64,000 bases of DNA from CADEED01 sp035525785 (GTDB lineage: Bacteria; Pseudomonadota; Gammaproteobacteria; Steroidobacterales; Steroidobacteraceae): contig DATLDQ010000033.1 in NCBI GenBank assembly GCA_035525785.1, forward strand, positions 59,921 through 123,920. Direction: 5' to 3'. Shown here one piece after another: positions 52,596 to 61,318 of the stretch (the first letter of the stretch is position 1; the number at the start of each line of letters is the position of its first letter). The notes under the pieces are model-generated. The model searched no databases and was not told the DNA's origin. It was given only the letters and a program-made list of their open reading frames with translations. A program made the position numbers and the translations under genes.

Positions 52596-53885
52596 TCAGA
52601 ACAGCATGGCCAGATTGATCGCGTTGGCCATCGCTGCGTAGCCGGCGTCGTTGAGATGCACGCCGTCGAAATCGTAGGCGGCCAGAGTCCGGGACGGGTT
52701 CGCAGGATCGCGCACGGCGGCTTCGAAATCGACGACGCCGTCGAAGGCGCCGCTGGTGCGGATCCAGCGGTTGACCGCCTGCCGCTTCGCTTCGTTCTCG
52801 GGAGTGAAGAGGCCCGGAATGGTGCTGGAGCCGAATGGCGTGAGCGTCGCGCCATAGATCTTGAGGCCACGTGCGTGAGCGCGCTGCGTGAGCTGGTGCA
52901 GGCCGGTGATGAGGTCGCTTGCGCTCACCGTCTCCGCCCCGAATTCGGGATGCCCGAACAGCGGCAGCAACGCCGGGATCATGATGTCGTTGAGCCCGAG
53001 GTGCACGATGACCCCTTTCACACCCGTGACCGCGAGAACGTCGCGATCGAAGCGCGCAGCGCCACCCGGACCGCAGAAGTCGTACAGCAGTCGGCCGCAG
53101 CCCACGCCCTGGTTGATCACCGACAGGCGCGCACGCCCCTGGTTGAGGCGGTCCGACAGTTTGTCGGGCCACGTGCGGTTCAAGTCCTGCGACGACCCCG
53201 CTCCCTGGGTGATGGAGTCGCCGAAGGCGACCAGCGTTCCGACGGAGTCGGCGGCCTGCACCTCGACCACCGTGAGGTAGAACGTCGACGGCGTCGCCGC
53301 CGCGCCCGGCAGGTCGGCGGCCGCGACCAGGTTGCCCGAGCCTGCCGTCGCGACGAACGACGTCTGCATGGTGAGCTCGTGGTAGGTCGCGGGTTCCGTG
53401 ACGCCCGGTAGATAGACGCTGACCGCGAGGTCGCCATCCCCCGGCACGTCGAAGTCGACCGCATCGCTGAGCGCGACCGCGCCGGCCGGGACGACGATGC
53501 CCGCCTGTCCACCGAACGTGAGACGGCGGCTCCCCGGATACACCGCGGCCAGATTGTTGCTCAACGCCACCTGCGCCGCGCCCACGCGCAGTGGCTCGAT
53601 GCCGAAAGCGTTCGACAGTCGCACCCGTACGCGGCGGCCACCCACGCTGGTGTGCACGATGTGCCGGATGGTCTGGTTCTCGAACGACCGGCTCCGGTCC
53701 GGGTTCTTGAACAGCGTGTCGATGGTGGTGGGGCCGGGCGCGATCGGCGCCGCGCTCCAGGTCGCCACCCAGCGGCTCGAACCGCCGTCGAAGGCCGCCG
53801 CGGCGGTCTGCGCCAGCGACGGCGTGGTGGCGGCGATCAGGGCGCAGGCGCCCAGTGTCTTCCACATCCCTGGTTTGCGAAACAT
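52596..53885 (-). CDS. Secreted SGNH/GDSL hydrolase
   Basis: A 429-residue secreted esterase or lipase with a signal peptide (about 1-26, ending SLAQTA). An N-terminal beta-rich domain (WVATWSAAPIAPGP, RRVRVRLSNAFGIEPLRVG) precedes the SGNH domain, which has block I VAFGDSITQGAGSS (nucleophile Ser), block III-like VIVHLGLNDIMIP (Asn) and block V YDFDGVHLNDAGY (Asp and His). This is the architecture of GDSL lipases with a jelly-roll N-terminal domain, acting on acetylated sugars or lipids. The start ATG 53885 gives the signal peptide. Divergence from the MocR gene is absent; both are minus strand. Confidence 0.9.
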   Translation of the reverse strand: MFRKPGMWKTLGACALIAATTPSLAQTAAAAFDGGSSRWVATWSAAPIAPGPTTIDTLFKNPDRSRSFENQTIRHIVHTSVGGRRVRVRLSNAFGIEPLRVGAAQVALSNNLAAVYPGSRRLTFGGQAGIVVPAGAVALSDAVDFDVPGDGDLAVSVYLPGVTEPATYHELTMQTSFVATAGSGNLVAAADLPGAAATPSTFYLTVVEVQAADSVGTLVAFGDSITQGAGSSQDLNRTWPDKLSDRLNQGRARLSVINQGVGCGRLLYDFCGPGGAARFDRDVLAVTGVKGVIVHLGLNDIMIPALLPLFGHPEFGAETVSASDLITGLHQLTQRAHARGLKIYGATLTPFGSSTIPGLFTPENEAKRQAVNRWIRTSGAFDGVVDFEAAVRDPANPSRTLAAYDFDGVHLNDAGYAAMANAINLAMLF

Positions 53886-54027
53886 CTGACTCTCCTTTGT
53901 GGGTCCGCGTTCTGTGCGGTGGAGAGTCTGCGAAGCGGGCGGGCGCAGCGGTAGGACCACTTCCGCGCAATCGCATGAAGCCAGTGCCCCCGTGGCGGGA
54001 CGTCCCGAACCGGCAACGACTAACTAG

Positions 54028-54414
54028 TCAGGCGCGTTGGTACATCGCCTTGAAGCGCGCCGCGCTGATCGCGTAGGCATCGCCGCCACGGCGTTCGTTG
54101 TAGACGATGAAGTCCCCGCGGCGATAACGGGTCTTGCCCTCCTTGGTGCCGACACTGCCCGCTTCCGCGGCGACCTCAGCCCAGACGGGCGTCTTCTTCA
54201 CGAAACGACCTGGCCCGACCTTGCGATAGGTGCGCGCGAAGCTGCGCGCTTCGACGGTGTAGATCTCGCCGTCATTGTCGACCAGCCAGTCACCGCGCTT
54301 GGCCAACTGTCGTGCGCCCCATTTGCGGTACTCGAGGCCCTCGATGTCGAGATCGAGCTTGATCGCGGTGACGGCCTGGTCAGGCTTCTTGCGGTAGCGC
54401 AGTCGTTTGAGCAT
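54028..54414 (-). CDS. Small protein with two PGDYG-like repeats
   Basis: A 128-residue basic protein. Two parts share a pattern: AKRGDWLVDNDGEIYTVEARSFARTY (about residues 38-63) and RRGDFIVYNERRGGDAYAISAARFKAMY (about 98-125). Each is a G-D-[WF]-[LI]-V core, a Y-x-[VI] strand, and F-x-x-x-Y, the shape of PGDYG-type modules seen in small uncharacterised proteins. It ends the minus-strand run after the five-gene operon, 42 bp downstream of the TIR-like gene, so it may be its last gene. No function is known to me. Confidence 0.6.
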   Translation of the reverse strand: MLKRLRYRKKPDQAVTAIKLDLDIEGLEYRKWGARQLAKRGDWLVDNDGEIYTVEARSFARTYRKVGPGRFVKKTPVWAEVAAEAGSVGTKEGKTRYRRGDFIVYNERRGGDAYAISAARFKAMYQRA

Positions 54415-54456
54415 GGGGGTCTCCTGCGGCGCATTCTCGCACGGGCGCGCGGGTCT

Positions 54457-55788
54457 TCAGACGTTGGCGAGCGGCGCCTGCTCCTGGGTCAACTGGCGCA
54501 ATCGCTTCAACTGATCCTGCAGGGTCGACATCATCCATGGTTCGGGTTCGAGCGCGGGCAACGCGGCAACGAGCTCGCCTGCGCGTTGATCGTCGCCAAC
54601 GCCCACGTAGCCTTCGATGAGCGTCGCCGTAGTCCAGAACTGCGCGACCTTGTCGGACTTGCCCTGGTCGTCGCGCAGGCCGGCCGCGAGCATGGCCTTG
54701 CAACGCTCTATCACACGCTGGCGTACGCGCCGCGCCGTGATGAAGTCCGCGATGGCATCGGCGCGGCTCGCCGCGGCTGCGACGCCGGCGCGCTCGTTGA
54801 GCAGATAGGCATAGTTGATGCCCGTGTAACTGTCGTCGCGCAGGTAAAAGCCACGCTCGTACGCGCCGAGTGACACGTCGAGCAACGCGCGATCCCGCTT
54901 GAGATCCCAGAGACGCTTGTGAATGGCGCCCCACAGCCCGAGCGTCTCCGGATCGGAGCTGTGCTCCGGATCGAGCTCGCGAAGGATCAGCTGCGCCTTG
55001 GCGAGCGCGGCCTCCGCATTCGGCAGCTTGCTCTTGTACGTGGCCAGCGCCAGCTGCTGGATGACGTAGGGGTCGTGCGGCCGACGCTGCTTCAGACGGT
55101 CGAAATACGCCGCTGCCATCACGAAGTCTTCCGCCGCGCGGGCCTTCAGCGCCGCATCGAGCAGCGCCGAGTTCGCGAGTTCCTCGGCGACGTTGGCCAC
55201 CGCCGCGGCGGCAATCCCGGGAACGCTGGCAACGGTCGCGGCCGCCGCCGCCTTGGCGGCTTCGAGCGCGGCGCGCAGTGTCGGGGGACTGAGCTGCTGC
55301 AGGAATGTGTAGACCGGGCTATCGGTCTTCGGCGTGCTCAGGAGCTCTTGCAACTTGACTGCCAGACGGTCGCGGACCTTCTCCGCCTCCTCGAAGTCGA
55401 TGCCCTTGCCGAGATGCTGGTAGGGCTCGATGGCGATGTGGCTGAGATCGAACGGATACTTGAACTGCGACTCCGCGATGATGATGGTCGTGTGCGGCCG
55501 GAGCGCATGCCGGATGCCGAGCTCGTAGATGGCGTTCGCGTTGCAGGTGGAAAGGTCCGCGATCACCGCGTCCGAGTTCAGCAGCAACTCGTACATGATC
55601 TTGTCGATGTCTCCCGAGTGGACGACGTCGTCCGCGCGCACGCACTTGAGGCCGGCCTTGAGCACCGCCGGTTTGATGATGGCGCGATAGGTCTTGTCGA
55701 GGTCGAGCAGCCTCTTCGTCTGGAAGTCGGTTTTCTCCCCGAAACCCATGACGACGAAACAGGTCTTCTGTATCCCGGCAGCGTTCAT
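54457..55788 (-). CDS. TIR-like / deoxyribosyltransferase-like domain + TRAFs-binding domain protein
   Basis: A 443-residue protein. Residues 8-130 form a Rossmann-like domain (KTCFVVMGFGEKTDF, LKCVRADDVVHSGDIDK, AVIADLSTCNANAIYELGIRHAL) with the D-x-S-x-x-N-x-N-x-x-Y-E-L-G signature of nucleoside deoxyribosyltransferase-like and TIR-like domains that cleave NAD or nucleotides; the candidate catalytic glutamate is Glu89. Residues about 240-400 resemble the MAP3K TRAFs-binding (DUF4071) helical repeat (YVIQQLALATYKSKLPNAEAAL, SDPETLGLWGAIHKRLWDLKRDRALLDVSLGAYERGFYLR). It overlaps the upstream patatin gene by 4 bp, so it is coupled to it. Suggests the nucleotide-cleaving arm of a conflict system. 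Confidence 0.8.
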   Translation of the reverse strand: MNAAGIQKTCFVVMGFGEKTDFQTKRLLDLDKTYRAIIKPAVLKAGLKCVRADDVVHSGDIDKIMYELLLNSDAVIADLSTCNANAIYELGIRHALRPHTTIIIAESQFKYPFDLSHIAIEPYQHLGKGIDFEEAEKVRDRLAVKLQELLSTPKTDSPVYTFLQQLSPPTLRAALEAAKAAAAATVASVPGIAAAAVANVAEELANSALLDAALKARAAEDFVMAAAYFDRLKQRRPHDPYVIQQLALATYKSKLPNAEAALAKAQLILRELDPEHSSDPETLGLWGAIHKRLWDLKRDRALLDVSLGAYERGFYLRDDSYTGINYAYLLNERAGVAAAASRADAIADFITARRVRQRVIERCKAMLAAGLRDDQGKSDKVAQFWTTATLIEGYVGVGDDQRAGELVAALPALEPEPWMMSTLQDQLKRLRQLTQEQAPLANV

Positions 55789-58751
55789 GGCCGTTTCCTC
55801 TGCACCGAACCCATCCACAGGAATATCCGATCGAAAGTCCACAGGTGCAACCGGCACAGGAACCAGCCGCCCAGCGCCATGACCAGCCCCGTGACGATGC
55901 GGCTGACGACCGAGCCCGGGTTCAATGCCGGCTTGAGACGCGCGATCCACGCCTTGGCCACCGGGAATGCGACCGTCAGCACGATGGGCACGAGTAGCAG
56001 CAGCACGCTGCCTGCCAGGCTCCCGAGATCGACGCTGCGCCCATCGAGAGGTAGTTGGACCCGATCGCGCCACAGATGGACCAGCCCCGCGAGCGCGGCG
56101 ATGACCGCGCAGCCCAGCACCACCAGGCGCAACGCATTCAGCCAGCCATTGAGATGCCAGACCTTGAAAGCCAGTCTCGAGCCGGCTTCGAGATGACGCA
56201 GCAGGCCTTCGGTGGACGGGTCCGCCCGCGTCCCGCCCGCACAGGTATCGGCGACGTCGAGGAAGCGCCAATGGCTGCTCGCCGGCGTGGCTGCCTTGCC
56301 GAGATTCGCCCGCGCCATCTGGTAGCCGCTGTACATGAGGCTCAGCGCCTCGCGATCGGTGAACGAATCGAGATCCGTGCGCAGGTCGGCGAGCGCCGCT
56401 TGCACGCGCCGCTCGACGCCATAGCTCGTGACGTCGCCGGGCGCCGAGGAAGCACCACCCGAAGCGGCGCCCGGGCGTGTCGATGCGGACTGCACGTCGC
56501 GCTCCAGGTCCTTGCGCAGATGCAGGAAGGCGCACTCGCGCAGCTGCCCCGCCCGCACACGCGCCTGGAGTTCCTGATGCTGGGCGATGCGGACGCGCGC
56601 CTGCAGGATGGAGTTCGTGCGCAATGCCACGCCGAGCTCGCCATGCGGTGGGTTTGGCTGCGAGTCCATCTGGCCACTGGCGTCGCTGACGATGACCAGC
56701 TCGCAATCCTGGTCGAGCAATGCGCGTGTGCCCTGGTTGTCGTGTACCCCGCCATCGACCAGGCGCACGGTGCGATCCTTGAACAGGCCCGGAATGACGA
56801 TGGGTGTGAACAGCGACGGCACGCAGGAGGACGCGGCCACTGCCTCACCGAGCGGAAACCGGCGCCACTTCTCGGGCGCCTCGTTGTAGTACACGGCTTC
56901 GAGTCGCTCGGTGGCGTCGGCCGTGGTGCCATACGATTGCGGTTCGCCCATGTACGAGGCGGTGAACTGCCAGTTGCGCCCGGTGTTCAGCGTGGTGGCG
57001 TTCAGCACCAGCACCGGCACCTTGGCGGCGCGGCGCCAGTTGTCGACCCTGGGCGAAAAGGAATCTTCCTGGCCCGCATCCTTGCCCTTGCGCTTCGGCA
57101 CCACGAAAGCCTCATTGAGCCACCGGCGTGACTTGCCCTCGCCGTCGTCGACGCGCGAATACAGGTATTTTTCGTACAGTTCGCCCAGGCGCTGCGTTCG
57201 CGAGTAGTGACTGGGCTGGAAGATCATGCGCAGGTTGGACCAGAAACCCGCGGCCACGCGCATACGCACGTTCTTTTGCACGCCGGCAAGGAACTGGTCG
57301 AGCAGGTCGCGGACGATCTGCTCGTAGTGCTCGCGCGTGATGTCTTGGTCCGCGTTCTCCTGCAGCATCTTGCGCAGCAGTAGATAGTAATGCGCGCCGA
57401 CGATCGAGCCGCCGGACACGCAGGAGATCACTTCGACGTGGCGCAACTGGTCGAGCTCGGCCATGCGCGCGAGTACGCCGATGTGGAACAGGGAGGCGCG
57501 AAAGCCGCCGCCCGAGAGCGCGAGACCCACCTTGCCGTGCATCCCGCCATTGTCGTGAACCGCGACCTCACCCTTGAACGCCGCATCCATGGTCTTTTCG
57601 AGCAGGCTCTCGATTTCCTCGGCTCGCTCGGGCTGCAGCCGCTGGCGCAGGCGCGCCGAACGCAGGAGCTGTGAACCCGTCGATTCGAGCTCCCAGGGGC
57701 TGACCGCGAACCTCGCCACCACCAACGCCTGTTTTTCGAGATCGGGCGCGTATTTCGGGTCGCTGCAGGCCAGGCTGAAGAACGTGGCCAAAAGGGTCGA
57801 CTCGACCCACCAGGTCCGGCCCGCGGAAAGCGCCGGCAGATCGGTCGCGAGCTGCAGCCGCACCTCGTCCGCTTCCTTCAGCAAGCGCGCGCGGATGTCG
57901 GCCGCGACTTCCGGCGGAATCTCGACGGCCAGCAGCTCGCAGACGTGCGCGACGTTGGTTCCGTTGAAGGCGCCGGCGTCGAAATCGCGCCGACCGCTGC
58001 TGTCGAGCATTGCGCGATAACCGCGCCGGTAGTAAGCCAGCGCGAGCTCCAGGTGATTGCGCACGCGCCCCGAGTCCCACATGCGCTTGTGCACGGCACC
58101 GCCGAGACCCAGCGTCTCGGGGTCGTCGCAGCTGACGAGATCGAGCCGGCATTCCTTTTCGAGGATCCTGAGCGCGTCGCTCAACCGCGTATCGGCGGGC
58201 AGCGACGAGTCCTTGTACGTACAGAGCGCGAGCTGCTGGGACAACCAGAGCTTCTCGGCGCTCACGGCTCCAGGATCACGTCCGCGCTGCGCAGGGTCGT
58301 TCAGCAATTCCTCGGCGCGACGCAGCGCCTCACGGGCATAGCCGTTGGCGCCCTTCTTCTTGAGCAGCTCGAAGTATTCCTTGCAGGTCTCGAGCCCGTC
58401 GTTCGGGCTCATCGGCCAGAGCTCGCGGGCCGGCGAATCGTTCTCCATGAGATCGAGCGGAACGACGTGTGTTTCGCGCCGCCCGTTCTTCATCGCGATG
58501 GTGACGCGCACGTCGAACCGTCCCCAGGTCTGGTTCTGGCTCACCTTGCAGTCCATGTCGAGCCGGAAGCCCGAGCCCTGGCTGGTGATGACGCGATTCG
58601 GGTTGGGAAAGGCCGGATGAAGGCCGTAGATGACGGATCGGACGTCGGTCAGCGGCGCGGACCCGACGGGCTCGATTCGCATCGACCAGTTCCACAGGCC
58701 TCTGCCGAATGACGCGGACTCTTGTTTGACGGCGAACTGGTTGCTGCCCAT
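55785..58751 (-). CDS. pYEATS - TRAFs-binding - patatin - three-TM fusion protein
   Basis: A 988-residue fusion. Residues 17-102 match a prokaryotic YEATS (pYEATS) domain: SVIYGLHPAFPNPNRVITS and TWGRFDVRVTIAMKNG. Residues about 120-370 are a TRAFs-binding/TPR-like helical region with SCDDPETLGLGGAVHKRMWDSGR, very similar to the next gene. Residues about 405-800 are a patatin phospholipase: GLALSGGGFRASLFHIGVLARM (oxyanion loop, about 409-430), VSGGSIVGAHYY (nucleophile Ser449) and LVDGGVHDNQG (catalytic Asp near 666). The last 120 residues hold about three TM helices. This could be a membrane-tethered phospholipase switched by a recognition domain. It lies 9 bp downstream of the lipoprotein gene. 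Confidence 0.85.
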   Translation of the reverse strand: MGSNQFAVKQESASFGRGLWNWSMRIEPVGSAPLTDVRSVIYGLHPAFPNPNRVITSQGSGFRLDMDCKVSQNQTWGRFDVRVTIAMKNGRRETHVVPLDLMENDSPARELWPMSPNDGLETCKEYFELLKKKGANGYAREALRRAEELLNDPAQRGRDPGAVSAEKLWLSQQLALCTYKDSSLPADTRLSDALRILEKECRLDLVSCDDPETLGLGGAVHKRMWDSGRVRNHLELALAYYRRGYRAMLDSSGRRDFDAGAFNGTNVAHVCELLAVEIPPEVAADIRARLLKEADEVRLQLATDLPALSAGRTWWVESTLLATFFSLACSDPKYAPDLEKQALVVARFAVSPWELESTGSQLLRSARLRQRLQPERAEEIESLLEKTMDAAFKGEVAVHDNGGMHGKVGLALSGGGFRASLFHIGVLARMAELDQLRHVEVISCVSGGSIVGAHYYLLLRKMLQENADQDITREHYEQIVRDLLDQFLAGVQKNVRMRVAAGFWSNLRMIFQPSHYSRTQRLGELYEKYLYSRVDDGEGKSRRWLNEAFVVPKRKGKDAGQEDSFSPRVDNWRRAAKVPVLVLNATTLNTGRNWQFTASYMGEPQSYGTTADATERLEAVYYNEAPEKWRRFPLGEAVAASSCVPSLFTPIVIPGLFKDRTVRLVDGGVHDNQGTRALLDQDCELVIVSDASGQMDSQPNPPHGELGVALRTNSILQARVRIAQHQELQARVRAGQLRECAFLHLRKDLERDVQSASTRPGAASGGASSAPGDVTSYGVERRVQAALADLRTDLDSFTDREALSLMYSGYQMARANLGKAATPASSHWRFLDVADTCAGGTRADPSTEGLLRHLEAGSRLAFKVWHLNGWLNALRLVVLGCAVIAALAGLVHLWRDRVQLPLDGRSVDLGSLAGSVLLLLVPIVLTVAFPVAKAWIARLKPALNPGSVVSRIVTGLVMALGGWFLCRLHLWTFDRIFLWMGSVQRKRP

Positions 58752-58760
58752 GCGTCGCCC

Positions 58761-59486
58761 CTAACCGCAGGCCACGTTCACGGAGGACGCGGTCATCTCG
58801 TGTTCCGCTTCGAGGCTCGCGGCTTTGATGAGCGCGTTCTGCTGGGGTGAAGACCCGCTCTCGTCGAGTTTCCCCTGCAGCCACTGTCCCGCGCAGAAGT
58901 ACGCGTTGACGCGGTGCTTCAAGTAGTCGTCGAACGACTCCGGCAGCGTGCCCGCGGAGCGGCGCTGGTCCAGCGCGTCATGAATGTGGTGAAAGTTGTC
59001 GATGGCAGATTGCACGGCATGAGCGATCTCGTTGCCCGGAATCATCCGGCCGCTCCGGATCATCTCGCCGACGACGCTGCGCTGCTTGTCGAGCACCGCG
59101 AGCGTGGGCGCCATGCGCAAGATGGCGCAGTCGCGCGGTTGCGAGGCGTCGCCATCGGGCAGCCTCGAGCAGGCGGCCGTCCCCTTGTCGCTCACGGGCA
59201 GGAGTCGCGTGTCCTGCGGCGGCCCCGCGCCCCACGCAGCGGTCGCGGAAATGCGGTAGAAACTCACGGCCGCCGCGGCATCCGTGGAGGCATCTCCTTG
59301 TGCGGAAGCCTGCTTCGAGAGTGTCGCCAGCTGGTCGCTGACCCCGGAAGACGGTTCCTTTTTCAGGAGCTCGTCGAGCTGCTTGTCGAGCTCGAGAGTG
59401 TCGAGGGCATTCCTGACGGGTGTCGATGGGCAACCGGCGAGCGCCACCACGCTCAATGTGGCCATCAACGAGACGATGCGTTTCAT
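58761..59486 (-). CDS. Predicted lipoprotein of the pYEATS/patatin operon
   Basis: A 241-residue lipoprotein: signal MKRIVSLMATLSVVALAGC with lipobox LAGC (Cys19), followed by Pro, which suggests outer-membrane or outer-leaflet placement. The mature part is helical, with ELDKQLDELLKK, RDCAILRMAPTLAVLDKQRSVVGEM, HAVQSAIDNFHHIHDALDQ and YLKHRVNAYFCAGQWLQGKLDES. No known domain was recognised. It overlaps the upstream 611-residue gene by 4 bp and precedes the patatin gene by 9 bp, so all are probably made together. It may be an envelope partner or sensor of the system. Confidence 0.8.
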   Translation of the reverse strand: MKRIVSLMATLSVVALAGCPSTPVRNALDTLELDKQLDELLKKEPSSGVSDQLATLSKQASAQGDASTDAAAAVSFYRISATAAWGAGPPQDTRLLPVSDKGTAACSRLPDGDASQPRDCAILRMAPTLAVLDKQRSVVGEMIRSGRMIPGNEIAHAVQSAIDNFHHIHDALDQRRSAGTLPESFDDYLKHRVNAYFCAGQWLQGKLDESGSSPQQNALIKAASLEAEHEMTASSVNVACG

Positions 59487-61318
59487 GTCGATACTCCGGC
59501 GGCGGCGGCGAGCGCCGCGTTGATGGTCCGTTCATCGAGGGGATCCGGCAACGACCCGGTGTCGATGACCTGCGTGATCAACACGCGATACAGGCAGAGC
59601 CACTCCTTGCTGCCGTACAGCCCTGCGTTACCGGAGACCAGCGCGGTGATCTGTTCGGCCAGCCGCTTGAGCTTCGCGGAGTTCAGTAACGAGGCGGTAG
59701 CCTGGCTCGCGCAGGCGCGAATGGCAGTGATGAGTGCCTCACGCAATGTAGCGCCGAACAGCACCGTACCGCTGGCCCGCCCGTCGTGTTTCCACTGCGC
59801 GCTGGCCACGGCGACGAGGTCCTGGAGCAACGTGGTCAACAGCGAATTCGCAACCCCGCCACCGGGCGCGAGCAGTCGGCCGGGGTTCGCGGCCACTTCG
59901 GCCGCGGCCGCGGCGACGATGGCCATCCAGTCGTCGCGCGACAGCAGCAAGTGTTCGTCCGCGGCCATCGCCGCGGCCACGGAACCGACCAGCGCATTCA
60001 CTTCTGCATTGTCGGTCGAGGTCACCATGCCTGGCGTGCTCGCGATCTGCGTCACGATGATTCGCACGAAGGATTCGAGATTCGACGGACTGGACAGCAG
60101 GCGCAGCGCGCCCTTGTCACCAGTGCGCAGTGCTTTCGCTGTCGCGGCGACCACCGGCGTGAGGATGCGCGACAACACATTCTGCCAGGGCCCGCCGCGT
60201 TCCAGCTTCGCACCGGCGGCAGCGGCCACGGTTGCGAGCGTGACCGCGCCGAGCTGCGCCAGAAGATCGGCGTCGAACGGCGGGGAATGCGCTTCGGCGA
60301 CGGCCACCAGGTCCTTGAACACGGCCGCAAGTAGCTGATCGTTGACATCGGCGACCTTGCCGATGAACAGATCGGGCCGTGCCGCCGCGAAAGCCAGGGT
60401 CGCCCGGTAGATTTCGACCGCGCCCGCCCGCGAGAACGTGCGCTCGAAACCGAGCTCCGTGGCCTTGAGAAGATAGGAGCTGGTCAGCGGGCCCAGCAGG
60501 CCGTCGGCACCGAACCGGCTGCCGAAGAAGGCGCGCGGATTCTGGGCGATGGCCTTCATTCCTTCCGTCGCCACCGGGCCGATCAGCGAGTCCATGACGT
60601 TGCGCCATCTCACTTGCTCTTCGAGCGTCGCGGGGAATGCGGCGATCAGGGGCGCCAGCGTTCCTTTCACCAGGCTCTGTACGTGCGCCTGCTCGATGAG
60701 TGCCTCCGGATGCTCACTGAGCGCGCCGAGCGCGCCTTTGATGAACATGCCCGCGAGCCGCTCGCCGAGGAGGTTGCGAGGCCCGAGCTCGTCGGCGTCG
60801 TCGGGAATGAATGTCGCGATGTTGGCGGCCAGCGCCTGCACCACCACTTCCGCGTTGCCGCCGACGCCAAACAACCGGGGATCCTGCGCGACGAACTCCG
60901 CCGCGACGTCCACGATCGTGAGCACGACCTTGGCCAGCGGCCCGGGCGGCCGGTCGCCGCGGGCCCATTGCTCGATCATCCATTGCCCGGCGAATTCGTC
61001 CGCGAGCGGCTTCAGGTTCTGGTCGAGAGTCGCCTGCGCGCGCGCGTACTCGGCGGCGATCATGTCGAAGTCGCCGGCCACGCGCGGCGCGCCGGGCTCG
61101 TTCCGGAACGATTTCCAGGCCGGCAGGGCCTCGGGGCTCAGCAGCTCATCGTGGTTGAGGAAGAAGGCCCGCATGAGCTCGGCCTTGGGCAACTCGATCT
61201 TCTGGAGCATGGGCAGCATGATTGCGCGTTCACGAGCGTATTGGCCAAAGGCCTGCTCCCCGGTGCGGCGCAGGCGTATCGCCGCGCGTACGGCCATGAC
61301 GATCAGGGTCGGATTCAT
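59483..61318 (-). CDS. Uncharacterised alpha-helical protein (611 residues)
   Basis: An alanine-rich, mostly helical protein of no recognised family. It begins MNPTLIVMAVRAAIRLRRTGEQAFGQYARERAIMLPMLQKIELPKAELM and shows no signal peptide or clear TM segment. The sequence has repeated helical blocks of similar style: AEFVAQDPRLFGVGGNAEVVVQALAANIATFI, ATLAFAAARPDLFIGKVADVNDQLLAAVFKDLVAVA, AAEVAANPGRLLAPGGGVANSLLTTLLQDLVAVA. The last two resemble each other (x-x-P-x-L-[FL]-x-G...LLxxx[FL]xDLVAVA), which suggests an internal repeat of about 170 residues. It is between the membrane protein and the lipoprotein genes, overlapping both by 4 bp. Confidence 0.75.
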   Translation of the reverse strand: MNPTLIVMAVRAAIRLRRTGEQAFGQYARERAIMLPMLQKIELPKAELMRAFFLNHDELLSPEALPAWKSFRNEPGAPRVAGDFDMIAAEYARAQATLDQNLKPLADEFAGQWMIEQWARGDRPPGPLAKVVLTIVDVAAEFVAQDPRLFGVGGNAEVVVQALAANIATFIPDDADELGPRNLLGERLAGMFIKGALGALSEHPEALIEQAHVQSLVKGTLAPLIAAFPATLEEQVRWRNVMDSLIGPVATEGMKAIAQNPRAFFGSRFGADGLLGPLTSSYLLKATELGFERTFSRAGAVEIYRATLAFAAARPDLFIGKVADVNDQLLAAVFKDLVAVAEAHSPPFDADLLAQLGAVTLATVAAAAGAKLERGGPWQNVLSRILTPVVAATAKALRTGDKGALRLLSSPSNLESFVRIIVTQIASTPGMVTSTDNAEVNALVGSVAAAMAADEHLLLSRDDWMAIVAAAAAEVAANPGRLLAPGGGVANSLLTTLLQDLVAVASAQWKHDGRASGTVLFGATLREALITAIRACASQATASLLNSAKLKRLAEQITALVSGNAGLYGSKEWLCLYRVLITQVIDTGSLPDPLDERTINAALAAAAGVST

